Positions 43,602 to 54,561 of a stretch of 64,000 nt of DNA are shown here, piece after piece; position 1 is the first letter of the stretch; every line of letters begins with the position of its first letter. Origin of the DNA: Thalassospira mesophila (GTDB taxonomy: Bacteria; Pseudomonadota; Alphaproteobacteria; Rhodospirillales; Thalassospiraceae); contig NZ_JFKA01000003.1 in the NCBI RefSeq assembly GCF_002115755.1, forward strand, positions 1 to 64,000. Reading direction: 5' to 3'. The position numbers were made by a program, and so were the translations under genes. Below the pieces are notes generated by a model. The model did not search any database. It saw only the letters and a program-made list of their open reading frames with translations, and was not told where the DNA came from.

Positions 43602-44117
43602 ATGAACCGCAAAAATACGTTTTTTCGCCCAAAACAGCGCACCAGACTGCGTAAATCTGTTGCTGTGGCGCTGCTGGGCGTTGTGATTTCAGGTGGGTTT
43701 GGTGCGGCTGTGGTCACGATGACGCCGGGCGCCGCACAGGCGCACAGCTATGTGCTGGGTAAAATTATGATCGGGCATTTCTGGGCTCCGCCCGCCGATC
43801 AGGATGCCAAGGGGGCTGCCATATATGGCCCCTTGTTAAATGGCGGTAAAGACCCGGTAACGCTGGTGGGGGCAACCAGCCCGATTGCCGATCAGGTTCG
43901 TTTTCGGGTGGAAAAGGACGGGGTTGAAAGCTGGGTCAACAGCATTACCCTGACGCCCAACAAGCCAATGGGCCTTGCCGCCTGGCGCGAACATATCTGG
44001 CTGAGCGGGTTAAAAGAACCCTTACGCGCAGGCGGCTCGTTTGATCTGGATCTGGACTTTGGCAAAGCGGGCCATAAGACAATCCAGATTGTGGTCGAGG
44101 ATGAAGGCGGGCATTAA
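43602..44117 (+). CDS. PCuAC-family periplasmic copper chaperone-like protein, ligands degenerate
   Basis: A 171-residue secreted protein. Residues 1-47 form a long signal sequence (core VAVALLGVVISGGFGAAVV, cleavage after AQA). The mature part keeps the PCuAC fold landmarks AIYGPLLNGGKDPVTLVGATSPIADQV and WLSGLKEPLRAGGSFDLDLDF. Copper ligands are mostly missing: the H-x-M pair near the end is HIW here, and the His-Met segment after the strand is RFRVEK. It follows ctaG closely, suggesting a shared copper role, but its own copper binding is doubtful. The start ATG follows GGGGA; the upstream GTG/ATG options in the frame overlap ctaG. Confidence 0.75.
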   Translation: MNRKNTFFRPKQRTRLRKSVAVALLGVVISGGFGAAVVTMTPGAAQAHSYVLGKIMIGHFWAPPADQDAKGAAIYGPLLNGGKDPVTLVGATSPIADQVRFRVEKDGVESWVNSITLTPNKPMGLAAWREHIWLSGLKEPLRAGGSFDLDLDFGKAGHKTIQIVVEDEGGH

Positions 44118-44147
44118 AGCATGTTGCCAATGATTGAAGCACCATAA

Positions 44148-44181
44148 AAAACGGCCCGTCACATCCGCGACGGGCCGTTTT
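44148..44181. terminator. Bidirectional terminator between the PCuAC-like gene and the first chemoreceptor
   Basis: Perfect 13-base stem AAAACGGCCCGTC/GACGGGCCGTTTT (44148-44160, 44169-44181) with an 8-base loop and A/T runs on both sides. Confidence 0.93.
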
Positions 44182-44202
44182 CATTTAAAGTGTCAGGTGC
44201 AA

Positions 44203-46419
44203 TCAGGAAGCGGCACGGTCATGGGCCTTGCGGCGCAAATCTTCCAGAATGGTGCCAATACGGTGATTAAGGTTTTCAACCTTTTTCGCCGCGTTCTGCG
44301 ATGTTTGCAGAACTTCGCCCGACAATTCGCCGGTTTTGCCGGTTTCTTCGGCAACATCGGTAATCGAGGTGGAAACCATCCGGGTACGATCCGCCGCATT
44401 GCGCACATTGCGGGTGATTTCGTTGGTCGCGGCCCCTTGTTCCTCAACCGCTGCCGAAATGGTGGTGGCGATTTCATTGATGTTTTCAATGATATGGCCG
44501 ATCATTTCGATGGCAGTCACCGATTCACCGGTCGATTTCTGAATGCCGGAAATTTGCCCGGCAATTTCGTCGGTGGCTTTTTCGGTCTGGTTGGCAAGGT
44601 TTTTAACCTCGGCGGCCACCACGGCAAACCCTTTGCCCGCATCACCGGCACGGGCCGCCTCGATGGTGGCGTTTAAGGCCAGAAGGTTGGTTTGCTCGGC
44701 GATGTCGGTAATCAGGGCGATCACCTCGCCAATGCGATTGGCCGATTGCGACAGGCTGACCACCAGTTCGTTGGTTTCACGCGCCTTTTGCGCGGCATCG
44801 TTGGAAATGCGGGTTGATTCCGCCATCTGCCGGTTAATTTCGGCGTTGGATGCGGCCAGCTGTTCGGTGGCGGCGGCAACGGTTTCAACATTACTGGTCG
44901 CTTCGCGGGCCGATGTGGCAACTTCTTCGCTTTGCCCCGAAACCAGTTCGGCACTTTGCGTCATTTGCCCGGAAACACCCTGAAGCTGCTCGGCCAGGGC
45001 CGCAATTTCGCCCACGGCACTTTCAACTTCACCTTGCAATGTATCGGCAAGGCCCAGCAATTCATCGCGCAGCGCCTCGTTGCGTTCGCGGTTCAGGCGG
45101 CCTTCCTCGGCCTGCATGTCGCGGACCTTAATGGCATTTTCCTTAAATACCTCAACCGCGCGGCCCATGGCGGAAATTTCGTCATTGCCCTTGGCCGGTA
45201 CGGGAACGTCAAGATTGCCATCCGCAAGCGTGATCATGGTTTGTTGCAGGCCGCCAAGGCGACGCAGCAAGTTGCCACGGACATAGACCACATAAATTGC
45301 AAGCGACAGCAAGATAGCGGCAGCCGCGACTGCATACAGAACCAGTGATCCTTGCTTTTGCAGACCGCGTGCGGTGTTTGCCGCATCATCAACGCCGCCT
45401 TGCAGGTTTTCAACAACCTGATCCACACCCGACCCCATAGCCTGGGCATATTCGGCGGCCTTGGCGACCAGTTGCTGGGCATCAATGGCCGATTGCAATT
45501 CACGGGTTTGCAAATCGGGCAGGCTGCCGTCACCAGCAGAAAGCTTGCTCATTTTTTCGATCAGGTCCTGATAGAACTTGACCAGTTTGGGATTGCCCAG
45601 GTCTTTGACCAGGCTGGACGCATCGGCATAGCTGCCGCGCACCCGAACACCAATGATCGACAGACGGGTCATATCGCGTTCCGATGCCGACCCGATAACG
45701 ATATTGGCAATCTGGTTGCCCAGGTTGGTCAGATCGACCAGCGGGCCACGCTTGCTGACACTGTCATGATATTTAAACAGTGATGAAATCAGGTCTTCGC
45801 GCGGCTGGCGGGTTTGTAAAACCGGGCTTTTGCGCAGTTCCTTGACCATTTCCGAAATCTGGTTCAAATCGTTTGACGTGACCGTCATTAACGGTTTCAG
45901 GGTGCTGACAAACCGGTCCGACATTTGTTGGAAATCGGTCAGCTTTTTTGCTTTTTCATCGGCAATCTGAAACCGTTTCTGGGTCAGGTCGTGCAACTGC
46001 GCCAAAGTATCCTGTAACTGGCTGCTGTTGCTTTCGATCACATCAAGTGTCTCGGGCTGCATGCCGGATTCGCGCAATTGTTCAACCCGGCTTTTCAGGG
46101 AAACAACCCGGTTATCAAGCTCGGCTTTTACGTTTTCTTCTTCCTGCGGTGTTGAAGCCGCCACAATGCGCGGGGCAATGGCAACAATTTCAGCACTTTC
46201 GGTTGCCAGCTGCTGTGCCGCAAACATCGGCGGAAGTTTTGCCTCGGTGATGTTGTCGAGTTCGGTGCCAAAACGTTCAAATGAAATGGCACCAACGGCA
46301 GCCGCAATAACGGCCATCAGCCCGACCAGAGCAAAGGAAACAAGTAATTTCCCACGAACGCCCATGCCGCCTTTTTGCACGGATTTTCGCTGGTTCCGGC
46401 CCCCTGTATTCTGTCGCAT
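44203..46419 (-). CDS. Methyl-accepting chemotaxis protein, paralogue 1
   Basis: A 738-residue transmembrane chemoreceptor. TM1 (about 25-47) and TM2 (about 358-383) enclose a large helical periplasmic ligand domain of about 300 residues, probably helical bimodular type (HBM), though ligand type is not readable. A HAMP domain (about 384-437) and a long signalling domain follow, with the highly conserved tip [18 protein letters not shown] near residue 575. No C-terminal CheR-binding pentapeptide: the end is DRAAS. It is one of three tandem same-strand paralogues with near-identical signalling regions and divergent ligand domains. The start ATG is followed by a short basic N-terminus. Confidence 0.93.
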   Translation of the reverse strand: MRQNTGGRNQRKSVQKGGMGVRGKLLVSFALVGLMAVIAAAVGAISFERFGTELDNITEAKLPPMFAAQQLATESAEIVAIAPRIVAASTPQEEENVKAELDNRVVSLKSRVEQLRESGMQPETLDVIESNSSQLQDTLAQLHDLTQKRFQIADEKAKKLTDFQQMSDRFVSTLKPLMTVTSNDLNQISEMVKELRKSPVLQTRQPREDLISSLFKYHDSVSKRGPLVDLTNLGNQIANIVIGSASERDMTRLSIIGVRVRGSYADASSLVKDLGNPKLVKFYQDLIEKMSKLSAGDGSLPDLQTRELQSAIDAQQLVAKAAEYAQAMGSGVDQVVENLQGGVDDAANTARGLQKQGSLVLYAVAAAAILLSLAIYVVYVRGNLLRRLGGLQQTMITLADGNLDVPVPAKGNDEISAMGRAVEVFKENAIKVRDMQAEEGRLNRERNEALRDELLGLADTLQGEVESAVGEIAALAEQLQGVSGQMTQSAELVSGQSEEVATSAREATSNVETVAAATEQLAASNAEINRQMAESTRISNDAAQKARETNELVVSLSQSANRIGEVIALITDIAEQTNLLALNATIEAARAGDAGKGFAVVAAEVKNLANQTEKATDEIAGQISGIQKSTGESVTAIEMIGHIIENINEIATTISAAVEEQGAATNEITRNVRNAADRTRMVSTSITDVAEETGKTGELSGEVLQTSQNAAKKVENLNHRIGTILEDLRRKAHDRAAS

Positions 46420-46798
46420 CTAGTCTAAACCCTGTGTTCTGCAATTGGCGCGTAACAGGCCTGGCACACAGGGGTAAACCCCCGACCACAGGCTTTGCAC
46501 GCCACCAGTTCGGTTCTGCCGCCGTATCGCGACAGGAAATTTCGAAATGTCTCAGGTATGTCGCAGACCAGTTTGACGAATGTCCCCATCTGGCCTGTCC
46601 CCCGTAATATGCATTTTATTTATAACATACCGGGAAAGTTCAAGTAATTGGTTTGTAATTTGTACAGATGCATAGATAACTTATTCTGATACCGGTTTTT
46701 ATTATTCTTTCAGTATCGGGTCTATGACCAATGGTCGTGATACATTCGGGCGTATCAGGGTTATTACGTACATTTTGCCCCCCAGAGTCGCGCCCATT
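46420..46798 (-). other. Promoter region of chemoreceptor paralogue 1
   Basis: Non-coding between paralogues 1 and 2. It is AT-rich near 46600-46720 and probably holds the promoter for paralogue 1, but I could not identify a clear -35/-10 or flagellar-type promoter. Confidence 0.35.
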
Positions 46799-46832
46799 AA
46801 AAAACAACGGCCCGTCAGGGCGACGGGCCGTT
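46799..46832 (-). terminator. Terminator after chemoreceptor paralogue 2
   Basis: Stem AACGGCCCGTC/GACGGGCCGTT (46806-46816, 46822-46832) with a 5-base loop and a minus-strand T-run, 52 bases past the stop. The 11-base arms are identical to the core of the terminator at 44148-44181. Confidence 0.9.
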
Positions 46833-46884
46833 ACAAGTGTTTCAGGTTGTTGATCGGGGCAGGTCGGTTGTGTGGATCGACCGG

Positions 46885-49104
46885 TCAGATCACACGGTCA
46901 CGGGCCTGCTGGCGCAGGTCGTCAAGGATCTGGCCAATACGCACCCGCATGTTTTCGACTTTTTCCGACGCCGATTGTGCGGTTTGCAACACCTGACCAG
47001 ACAAAATGCCGGTTTTCGATGTTTCGTTAACCACATCAGCGATTGATGTTGACACCATCCGGTTGCGTTCGGCCGCACCACGCACATTCCGGCTGATTTC
47101 GTTGGTGGCGGCACTTTGCTCTTCGACTGCGGCCGAAATGGTGGTGGCAATTTCATTGATATGTTCAATGATTTTGCCAATTTCACTGATGGCAGAAACA
47201 GATTCACCGGTGGATCGTTGAATGCCCAAAATCTGACCGGCAATGTCGTCGGTGGCTTTTTCGGTCTGATTGGCAAGGTTTTTAACCTCGGCGGCAACCA
47301 CGGCAAAACCCTTGCCAGCTTCCCCGGCACGGGCCGCCTCGATGGTGGCGTTGAGCGCAAGCAAGTTGGTTTGTTCGGCAATGTCGGTAATCAGGGCGAT
47401 AACCTCGCCGATACGGGTTGCCGATTGCGACAGGCTGTTAACCAGTTCATTGGTCTGTTTGGCTTTTTGCGACGCCTCGCTTGAAATGCGGGTCGATTGC
47501 GACATCTGCCGATTGATTTCCGCATTCGACGCCGAAAGTTCCTCGGTCGCAGCCGCAACGGTTTCGACATTTCCGGTGGCTTCACGGGCCGAAGATGCAA
47601 CATCCTCGGTCTGGCCTGCGACGGTTTCGGCACTTTGGCTCATTTCGCCGGAAACCCCCTGAAGCTGGCTGGCAAGGGCGGCAATTTCGCCCACGGCACT
47701 TTCAACTTCACCTTGCAATGTATCGGCAAGGCCCAGCAATTCGTCGCGCAGGCTTTCGTTGCGTTCGTGATTAAGGCGAACTTCTTCGGCCTGCATGTCA
47801 CGCACTTTGACAGCGTTCACCTTGAACACCTCAACCGCGTGGCCCATGGCGGTGATTTCGTCATTGCCCCGGGTGGGAACCGTAACATTCAGGTCGCCGC
47901 CCGCCAGTGTGACCATGGCCTTTTGCAGGTTAGCCAAGCGTCGCAGCAGGTTGCCCCGCACATAGATGATATATATTGCCAGCGAAATAAGGATGGCGCT
48001 GGCCGCAACAATATACAAAATCAATGTGCCCTGTTGTTGCAGGGTTTCCGTGCTGGCCGCCGCCGTATCGACCTCGCCTTGCAACGCATCGACCAGTTCA
48101 TGAACATTGTTGCGCATGGCATTGGCATATTGCGCACTTTGCGCCACCAGTTTTTCCGAAGCACTGGCTGCGGCCAGTTCGCGCAGGCGAATGGCGGGCA
48201 GGCTGGCATCGCCGCTAGACAGGGTTTGCATTTTTTCGATCAGATCGACATAAAACTTCTGCAGTTTTTTATTGTCCATCTGATTAACCAGGTCGAGAAC
48301 GTCGGCATAGGTGCCTTTGACCTGCACCGACACAATCGACAATTTGGTTTCGCTGGTTTCCGATGTGGTGGCAACAACCGAACTGACCGCTTCGTTGCCC
48401 AGCCGGCCAATTTCCTGGATCGGGTTACGTACCGCAATGGTCTTGCGAAATTTCGCCAGCATTGCCACCAGTTCTTCCTTGGACGGTTCGATGGCATATT
48501 CGGTTTTTCCTGCCAGATCATCGCTGGCGGCAGCCAGTTGCCCAAGGTCGTTCTGGGTATAGGAAAGAAGCGGTTTGAGCGTGCTGGCATAGCGGGACGA
48601 AACCGACTGAAATTCTTTCAGGGCGGCCGCCTTGTCGGCTGCGGCCTGCATGCGATCGCGGGTGGTTTCAAACAGTTTGTTGAGGGTATCTTGCAGGTCG
48701 GCACTGTTTTGCGCAATTTTGTCGAGGGTATCGGGCATTAGCCCCGTGTCGCGCAGGTGGGCGACTTTTTCGGCAACACCTTGTAAATGGTCGTCAAGTT
48801 CGGCCTTGACGGCCTGTTCTTCTTCGCTGGTGGTCGAGGCCACGATGCGCGGCGCAATGGCAACAATTTCGGTGCTTTCCGTTGCCAGATTTTGTGCGGT
48901 AAACATTGCCGGCAGTTTGGCATGGGTAATATCGGCCAGTTCAGAGCCGAATTTATGAAACGAATAAGCGCCGATAATGGCGGCAAAAACAGCCAGAAAA
49001 CTGACAACAGCAAAGGATGCCAGCAATTTTGTCTTCACGCCGTTGGCGGTGCGGACATTCTTCTTTGTCGGTTGCGGGCGTGAAATCCCCGATTGTGACT
49101 TCAT
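46885..49104 (-). CDS. Methyl-accepting chemotaxis protein, paralogue 2
   Basis: A 739-residue chemoreceptor with the same plan as its neighbours: TM1 (about 27-50), periplasmic domain to about 360, TM2 (about 361-385), HAMP, then a signalling domain with tip [18 protein letters not shown]. The ligand domain differs clearly from paralogue 1 (for example the [14 protein letters not shown] segment of the middle region), whereas the signalling domain is nearly the same. It ends in DRVI. It most likely senses a related but different small molecule. Confidence 0.93.
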   Translation of the reverse strand: MKSQSGISRPQPTKKNVRTANGVKTKLLASFAVVSFLAVFAAIIGAYSFHKFGSELADITHAKLPAMFTAQNLATESTEIVAIAPRIVASTTSEEEQAVKAELDDHLQGVAEKVAHLRDTGLMPDTLDKIAQNSADLQDTLNKLFETTRDRMQAAADKAAALKEFQSVSSRYASTLKPLLSYTQNDLGQLAAASDDLAGKTEYAIEPSKEELVAMLAKFRKTIAVRNPIQEIGRLGNEAVSSVVATTSETSETKLSIVSVQVKGTYADVLDLVNQMDNKKLQKFYVDLIEKMQTLSSGDASLPAIRLRELAAASASEKLVAQSAQYANAMRNNVHELVDALQGEVDTAAASTETLQQQGTLILYIVAASAILISLAIYIIYVRGNLLRRLANLQKAMVTLAGGDLNVTVPTRGNDEITAMGHAVEVFKVNAVKVRDMQAEEVRLNHERNESLRDELLGLADTLQGEVESAVGEIAALASQLQGVSGEMSQSAETVAGQTEDVASSAREATGNVETVAAATEELSASNAEINRQMSQSTRISSEASQKAKQTNELVNSLSQSATRIGEVIALITDIAEQTNLLALNATIEAARAGEAGKGFAVVAAEVKNLANQTEKATDDIAGQILGIQRSTGESVSAISEIGKIIEHINEIATTISAAVEEQSAATNEISRNVRGAAERNRMVSTSIADVVNETSKTGILSGQVLQTAQSASEKVENMRVRIGQILDDLRQQARDRVI

Positions 49105-49658
49105 TGTTCTCTATCCTCGTTAGAGACGGGCGATGGGCCCGGTTTTGCCGGTCGTATTCTGGTGACAGATCACGGTCATGACCCCCCTGGCTGGTTTTTG
49201 CTTTTATGTTTGGTGCGGTAATATCTGGCGGTAGGGGCGCGTTCAGGTAAACGGGCAGAGTGTTTTACGGAAGGTCAGTTTGATATTACGTCAATATTTT
49301 AATGACAAATTGATGATGTTATCAATGCAAATTGTAAAATATGTCTGGCGGGCGGGCTGCGAAAACCGGGATATTGCGTGAATTTATCCGGATGAAGCGG
49401 GCAGGGATGTTACTTTGGAAGGATTTTAAGGAGTGACATCAATACCCTGAGCGATCAGCAGCTTTGACCCGCCAATAGTCTACAATGCTTTGTCGTATCG
49501 GCAGATAAAAAAATACAAAAGGATAGGGTTTGCCTGCTTTTGGGGAAAGGGATGGCAAATTCGGGCCGATTCCCTGCTTTTGGGGGTATGGAAGCCCACA
49601 TGCGGGCGCGCGGCCCCCTGTGCCAGGCTGTGCTTGCGGGTTTTTGATGCAGCCATGG
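49105..49658 (-). other. Long non-coding stretch upstream of chemoreceptor paralogue 2
   Basis: Over 500 bases without a supported gene. An AT-rich patch near 49260-49345 stands out from the surroundings and may hold the promoter. Short frames in it have no ribosome sites or family similarity that I recognise. Confidence 0.35.
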
Positions 49659-49687
49659 AAAAACCCCGTCCGTTGCCGGGCGGGGTT
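49659..49687 (-). terminator. Terminator after chemoreceptor paralogue 3
   Basis: Stem AACCCCGTCCG/CGGGCGGGGTT (49662-49672, 49677-49687) with one G-T pair and a 4-base loop. The minus strand ends in five T, 61 bases beyond the stop. Confidence 0.88.
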
Positions 49688-49747
49688 TAAAGGATCAGGA
49701 CAATTTATAACGGGCAAGCGGGCCGCAAAACCATGTGGCCCGCAGCG

Positions 49748-51970
49748 TTATGACGCCGCGCGATCATGCGCCTGTTTACGCAAATCTTCGAGAATGTTGT
49801 TGATCCGGCTGCGCAGGTTTTCGACCTTTTCCGAGGCCGTTTGTGCCGTTTGCAAAACCTGCCCCGACAATTCACCGGTTTTTGCGGTTTCATTGGCGAC
49901 ATCTGTGATCGAACTGGAAACCGCCCGGGTCCGGTCTGCCGCACCGCGCACATTGCGGGTGATTTCGTTGGTCGCGGCCCCTTGTTCCTCGATGGCCGCC
50001 GAAATGGTGGTGGCAATTTCATTGATGTTTTCAATGATACGACCAATCATTTCAATGGCCGAAACTGACTCGCCGGTCGATTTCTGAATGCCGGAAATTT
50101 GCCCTGAAATTTCCTCGGTGGCTTTTTCGGTCTGGTTGGCCAGGTTTTTAACCTCGGCGGCAACCACGGCAAATCCCTTGCCTGCATCCCCCGCACGCGC
50201 GGCTTCGATGGTGGCGTTTAAGGCCAGAAGGTTGGTTTGCTCGGCGATATCGGTAATCAGGGCGATGACCTCGCCAATGCGATTGGCCGATTGCGACAGG
50301 CTGACCACCAGTTCGTTGGTTTCACGCGCCTTTTGTGCCGCATCGTTGGAAATGCGGGTTGATTCCGCCATTTGCCGGTTAATTTCGGCGTTGGATGCCG
50401 AAAGCTGCTCGGTGGCGGCGGCCACGGTTTCCACATTGCCCGTGGCTTCCTGTGCCGAGGATGCAACATCCTCGCTTTGGGTGGAAACCAGTTCAGCGCT
50501 ATGGCTCATTTGCCCGGAAACCCCCTGAAGTTGCTCGGCCAGGGCGGCAATTTCGCCCACGGCACTTTCAACTTCACCCTGCAATGTATCGGCAAGGCCC
50601 AGCAATTCGTCGCGCAGGCTTTCGTTGCGTTCGCGGTTCAGGCGTTCTTCTTCGGCCTGCATCTCGCGTACTTTGACGGCATTGTCTTTGAACACTTCAA
50701 CCGCACGGCCCATGGCGGTAATTTCGTCGTTTCCTTTAACCGGAACAGCAACATCAAGGTTGCCCCCGGCCAGCGTGACCATGGTTTTTTGCAATCCTTC
50801 AAGGCGACGCAGCAGGCTGCCCCGCACATAAATGATGTAAATTGCCAGTGACAACAAAATCGCGGCGATGCCAACGGCATAAAGGATGGTCGAGCTTTGT
50901 TTTTGCAGTTTTTCGGCACCCGCGGCGGAAGCATCGACCTTGTTTTGCAAGGCATCAACCAGCTGGGCAACCCCGTCACGCAACGTGTTTGCCGCCTGCG
51001 CGCTTTCGGTGACGAATTTCTGTGCCGTATCAATTGCCTTGAGTTCTTTGGTCCGCAAGGTCGGGATGCTGTCATCCCCCACCGACAGGGCTTCCATTTT
51101 GTCGATCAGGTCGTTGTAGTAGCTTTTCAGTTTTTCGTTATTCAGCCCGTTCACCAGATCGCGGGCGTCCGAATAATTGCCGCGAATACGAACAGAGGTA
51201 ATCGAAAGCCGCACGGCCTGTGTTTCGGTGGTGGCGGCAATGATCATGTTGGTGGCGGTTGCACCCTGCCGCTCGATATTAAGGATCGGCGCACGGGTTT
51301 GAACCGCGTCATGCAATTTGTAAAACTGCTTTAAGGCGTCTTCTTTGGATATTTCGTCGGTGCTTGCCGGGTCCGTGCGAAATTTTTTAACGTTGGCATC
51401 AGCCTGGGCAATGTCGTTCTGGGTATAGGACAAAAGCGGTTTAAGGGTATCGCCATAGCGTTTGCTCAGTTCCAGAAATGCTTTGGCCTTGTCGGCTTTT
51501 TCGGTGGAAATGGCAAAGCGGGTCTGGGTTGCTTCATGCAGGGATGTCAGGGCCTGTTCAAGCTGCTGGCGGTTATTGTCAATTTCTTGCAAAATTTCGG
51601 GTTCAAGCCCGGATTGACGCAACTGGTCTATTTTTGAGGCGAGACCGATCAGGCGTTGATCAAGTTCATCCTTGACCGCCTGTTCTTCGTCCTGGCTGTT
51701 CGCTGCAATGATGCGCGGCGCAATGGCAACGACTTCCGCACTTTCGGTTGCCAGTTGCTGTGCTGTGAACATCGGCGGTAATTTGTCTTCGGTAATATCG
51801 GCAAGCGTGACACCAAACCGGCCAAATGCAAACACCCCGACAATCACTGCAGCCACGGCCATCAGGCCGACCAGCGCAAACGAAATCAGAAGTTTGCCTT
51901 TAACGCCAAGGCCCGATCGCTGTTTTTTCCCAGTTTTTGGCCGTTGCGGGATCCCTGTTTTCTTTCCCAT
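49748..51970 (-). CDS. Methyl-accepting chemotaxis protein, paralogue 3
   Basis: A 740-residue chemoreceptor, third in the tandem array. N-terminal basic stretch, TM1 near residues 25-48, a large periplasmic helical domain to about 365, TM2, HAMP and the signalling domain with tip [18 protein letters not shown]. The final residues AHDRAAS match paralogue 1 rather than paralogue 2, and the signalling domain is almost identical to paralogue 1. Its ligand domain is distinct from both. It is divergent from yebC. Confidence 0.93.
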   Translation of the reverse strand: MGKKTGIPQRPKTGKKQRSGLGVKGKLLISFALVGLMAVAAVIVGVFAFGRFGVTLADITEDKLPPMFTAQQLATESAEVVAIAPRIIAANSQDEEQAVKDELDQRLIGLASKIDQLRQSGLEPEILQEIDNNRQQLEQALTSLHEATQTRFAISTEKADKAKAFLELSKRYGDTLKPLLSYTQNDIAQADANVKKFRTDPASTDEISKEDALKQFYKLHDAVQTRAPILNIERQGATATNMIIAATTETQAVRLSITSVRIRGNYSDARDLVNGLNNEKLKSYYNDLIDKMEALSVGDDSIPTLRTKELKAIDTAQKFVTESAQAANTLRDGVAQLVDALQNKVDASAAGAEKLQKQSSTILYAVGIAAILLSLAIYIIYVRGSLLRRLEGLQKTMVTLAGGNLDVAVPVKGNDEITAMGRAVEVFKDNAVKVREMQAEEERLNRERNESLRDELLGLADTLQGEVESAVGEIAALAEQLQGVSGQMSHSAELVSTQSEDVASSAQEATGNVETVAAATEQLSASNAEINRQMAESTRISNDAAQKARETNELVVSLSQSANRIGEVIALITDIAEQTNLLALNATIEAARAGDAGKGFAVVAAEVKNLANQTEKATEEISGQISGIQKSTGESVSAIEMIGRIIENINEIATTISAAIEEQGAATNEITRNVRGAADRTRAVSSSITDVANETAKTGELSGQVLQTAQTASEKVENLRSRINNILEDLRKQAHDRAAS

Positions 51971-52522
51971 TCTGTCCTACCTTTTTGTTGCGCCGGTAGT
52001 TTATCCCCACCGGTTTTAGAGGCACGGACCTTCTTGAAGGTATCCGCGTATCCACCCTTTTTGGTTTGATTGCCCGTTGCAGGCCCAAACCTTGTTTGCT
52101 TTATGTTATTATTATTCGTTCTGTCGCAATATTGTTTCATTCTGTCATGCTTCGCAATAGGCAAGCCGGTTTGTGAGCGCAAAATGCAATTAATTGCGCG
52201 TTATCTTGCGCCAAGACTATACAAACCGGTGCCGGACTGCGCCCGTCCGGGTCTTTTGCTCTGACACAAGGAGAGGTGCGGCGACGGGGCCTGTTTGCAG
52301 GGGGAATGTGTGCGATGGCTGGACCTTGGGTCGCAAACACGTTATAGGAGCCTGCGTTGCGTTTGCAGCCAGATTGCCGTTGGTCTTCTGGCAATTGTAA
52401 ATGCAAGACAAGTTTTCATAATGTTGGACCGGCATATAATACAGTATGTATTGGTGCTGATCTGACAGGGGCCCGGGCGGCACCAGATCGATAACGTAAT
52501 TCAAGAATACAGGTTTCAGGTT
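51971..52522. other. Divergent intergenic region between chemoreceptor 3 and yebC
   Basis: No gene is supported over 550 bases. A weak hairpin CCGGAC/GTCCGG (52232-52250) followed by GTCTTTTGC lies in the middle. A perfect -10-like TATAAT at 52435-52440 lies about 80 bases before yebC but has no good -35 partner. Confidence 0.4.
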
Positions 52523-53269
52523 ATGGCCGGTCATTCCCAGTTTAAGAATATCATGCACCGCAAGGGCGCGCAGGACAAAAAGCGCGCCAAGATCTTTACC
52601 AAACTTGCCCGTGAAATCACGGTGTCGGCAAAAGTCAGCGACGACATTAGCAGCAACCCGCGTTTGCGCGCCGCCATTGTTGCGGCCCGCGGGCAGAACA
52701 TGCCCAAGGACAATATCGACCGCGCCATTAAAAAGGCGCTCGGTGCGGGGGAAGGCGAAAATTTTGAAGAAGTCCGCTACGAAGGGTATGGCACCGCAGG
52801 GGTTGCCGTGATTGTCGAAGCGCTGACAGATAACCGCAATCGCACCGCATCCGAAGTGCGCGCGGCCTTTGCCAAACATGGCGGCAATCTGGGTGAAACC
52901 GGGTCGGTTGGCTTTATGTTTAACCGGATGGGCGAAATCGTTTATCCGGTCGACAAGGGTGAAGCCGACGCGATTTTTGAAGCCGCCCTTGAAGCCGGGG
53001 CTGCCAATGCGGAATCGGATGACGAAAACCATGTCATCGAAACCGAAATCGAAGATTTGAACACGGTGCGCGAAGCCCTGAGCGAAACCTTCGGCGACCC
53101 GGAAAGTGCCAAGCTGGTGTTTCGTCCGGTGATCAGTGCTGAAATCACGGTCGATCAGGCGCTTAGCATTATGAAACTTGTCGATGTGCTTGAAGACAAC
53201 GACGATGTTCAAAATGTCTGGACCAATGTTGACTGGACAGACGAAATCGTCGCGGCCCTCGATAACTGA
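52523..53269 (+). CDS. YebC/PmpR family protein
   Basis: A 248-residue member of the YebC/PmpR family, recently linked to translation of difficult sequences in addition to DNA binding. The family start [25 protein letters not shown] and the later [19 protein letters not shown] and [13 protein letters not shown] are clear. It precedes ruvC, as in many bacteria, and ends in its own terminator. Confidence 0.95.
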   Translation: MAGHSQFKNIMHRKGAQDKKRAKIFTKLAREITVSAKVSDDISSNPRLRAAIVAARGQNMPKDNIDRAIKKALGAGEGENFEEVRYEGYGTAGVAVIVEALTDNRNRTASEVRAAFAKHGGNLGETGSVGFMFNRMGEIVYPVDKGEADAIFEAALEAGAANAESDDENHVIETEIEDLNTVREALSETFGDPESAKLVFRPVISAEITVDQALSIMKLVDVLEDNDDVQNVWTNVDWTDEIVAALDN

Positions 53270-53278
53270 TCTTGCCTG

Positions 53279-53319
53279 CGCCCGTCATTTTGCTTTGAAT
53301 GACGGGCGTATTTTATTTT
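53279..53319 (+). terminator. Terminator after yebC
   Basis: Stem CGCCCGTCATT/AATGACGGGCG (53279-53289, 53298-53308) with an 8-base loop and a T-rich tail (TATTTTATTTT). Confidence 0.92.
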
Positions 53320-53350
53320 GGCGTCCATAATAACAACAGGTGATTGTCAC

Positions 53351-53872
53351 GTGGTCAGGGTTCTTGGCATTGATCCGGGTCTTCAGCGTACCGGATGGGG
53401 CGTGATCGACCTGAACGACAATCACATGCGCCATGTTGCCAATGGTGTTGTGACCTCGACCCAGGCGCTGTCGCTGGCCGAACGGCTGGTGCAACTTTAT
53501 GCTGGCCTGACAGACATCATCAATCAGTGGGAGCCCGACGAGGCCGCTGTTGAAGAAACCTTTGTTAATAAAAACCCGGTTTCGACCCTGAAACTGGGGC
53601 AGGCGCGCGGTGTGGCCTTGCTGGCCCCGGCCCGGATGGGCATTCCCGTTACCGAATATACACCAAATGCGGTTAAAAAGACGGTGGTTGGTGCTGGCCA
53701 TGCCGCCAAACAGCAGGTTGAGATGATGGTTTCAACATTACTGCCGGGCTGTAAAATTGCCGGGGCCGATGCGGCGGATGCCTTGGCGGTGGCCATTTGT
53801 CATGCCCAGCACGCCGGAAACCGGGCGATGATGGCCCGCTATCAGAACCAGAACGGGGGATCTGCCCGATGA
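53351..53872 (+). CDS. ruvC: Holliday junction endonuclease RuvC
   Basis: Crossover junction resolvase of 173 residues. Catalytic acidic residues are visible: Asp8 in VLGIDPG, Glu68 in AAVEETF, and Asp residues in [18 protein letters not shown] near the C-terminus. The GTG at 53351 is chosen: AGGTGA lies seven bases before it and the length then matches the family. An earlier TTG in the frame lacks a site. Its stop overlaps the ruvA start. Confidence 0.95.
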   Translation: MVRVLGIDPGLQRTGWGVIDLNDNHMRHVANGVVTSTQALSLAERLVQLYAGLTDIINQWEPDEAAVEETFVNKNPVSTLKLGQARGVALLAPARMGIPVTEYTPNAVKKTVVGAGHAAKQQVEMMVSTLLPGCKIAGADAADALAVAICHAQHAGNRAMMARYQNQNGGSAR

Positions 53873-54561
53873 TTGCCAAATTGCGTGGCATTGTCGATTT
53901 TATCGGCGAAGACAGCGTTATTATGGATGTTAACGGTGTTGGCTATCTGGTGTTTGCGTCGCGCCGGACATTAACCATGCTGCCGCAAGCCGGCGGGGAA
54001 GCCGGGCTGATCATCGAAACCCATGTTCGCGAAGACCATATTCACCTGTATGGCTTTGCCGATAATGCCGAAAAACAGTGGTTTTCGCTGTTAACTACCG
54101 TTCAGGGCGTGGGGGCCAAGGTGGCGCTGGCCCTGTTGTCGGTATTGTCACCGACCGATCTTTTGCGCGCGCTGGCATCGCAAGATACCACGGCATTGTG
54201 CCGGGCACCCGGGGTGGGGGCCAAGGTGGCAACCCGCATTGTGGGCGAGCTTAAAGACAAAGCCGCCAAGCTTAACCTGGGGCCGGTTGCCGCCCCGGTG
54301 GCACCGATTGCAAAGGTTGACGACGCAGAAACAGCGGCAAAACCAACCCGCAAACGTGCCGCAAAAGTCTCCCCGGCCGTGCCCGACGCCCCGGTTGTCG
54401 ATGACGGGGCGATTATGGCGGATGCTGTTTCAGCGCTGGTTAATCTGGGCTATGGTCGCTCCGAGGCCTTTGGGGCGGTTGGCAAGGCCGTTCAGCAGGC
54501 GGGTGAAAACCGTAACCTTGATACCCTGATCCGTTTGGGCTTAAAGGAGCTTAGCGCGTGA
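53869..54561 (+). CDS. ruvA: Holliday junction branch migration protein RuvA
   Basis: Tetrameric junction-binding protein of 230 residues. OB-fold domain I ([15 protein letters not shown], then EDHIHLYGF), the two helix-hairpin-helix motifs of domain II ([14 protein letters not shown] and [16 protein letters not shown]), a linker, and the C-terminal domain III ([16 protein letters not shown]). The linker between domains II and III is enlarged with Ala/Lys/Pro. The ATG at 53869 overlaps the ruvC stop (ATGA). Confidence 0.95.
   Translation: MIAKLRGIVDFIGEDSVIMDVNGVGYLVFASRRTLTMLPQAGGEAGLIIETHVREDHIHLYGFADNAEKQWFSLLTTVQGVGAKVALALLSVLSPTDLLRALASQDTTALCRAPGVGAKVATRIVGELKDKAAKLNLGPVAAPVAPIAKVDDAETAAKPTRKRAAKVSPAVPDAPVVDDGAIMADAVSALVNLGYGRSEAFGAVGKAVQQAGENRNLDTLIRLGLKELSA

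Noticed and set aside
52232-52260. Terminator or tRNA-like element in the chemoreceptor 3 - yebC gap
   Set aside because: The stem is only six bases with a weak T-run, and no cloverleaf or T-loop sequence fits a tRNA.
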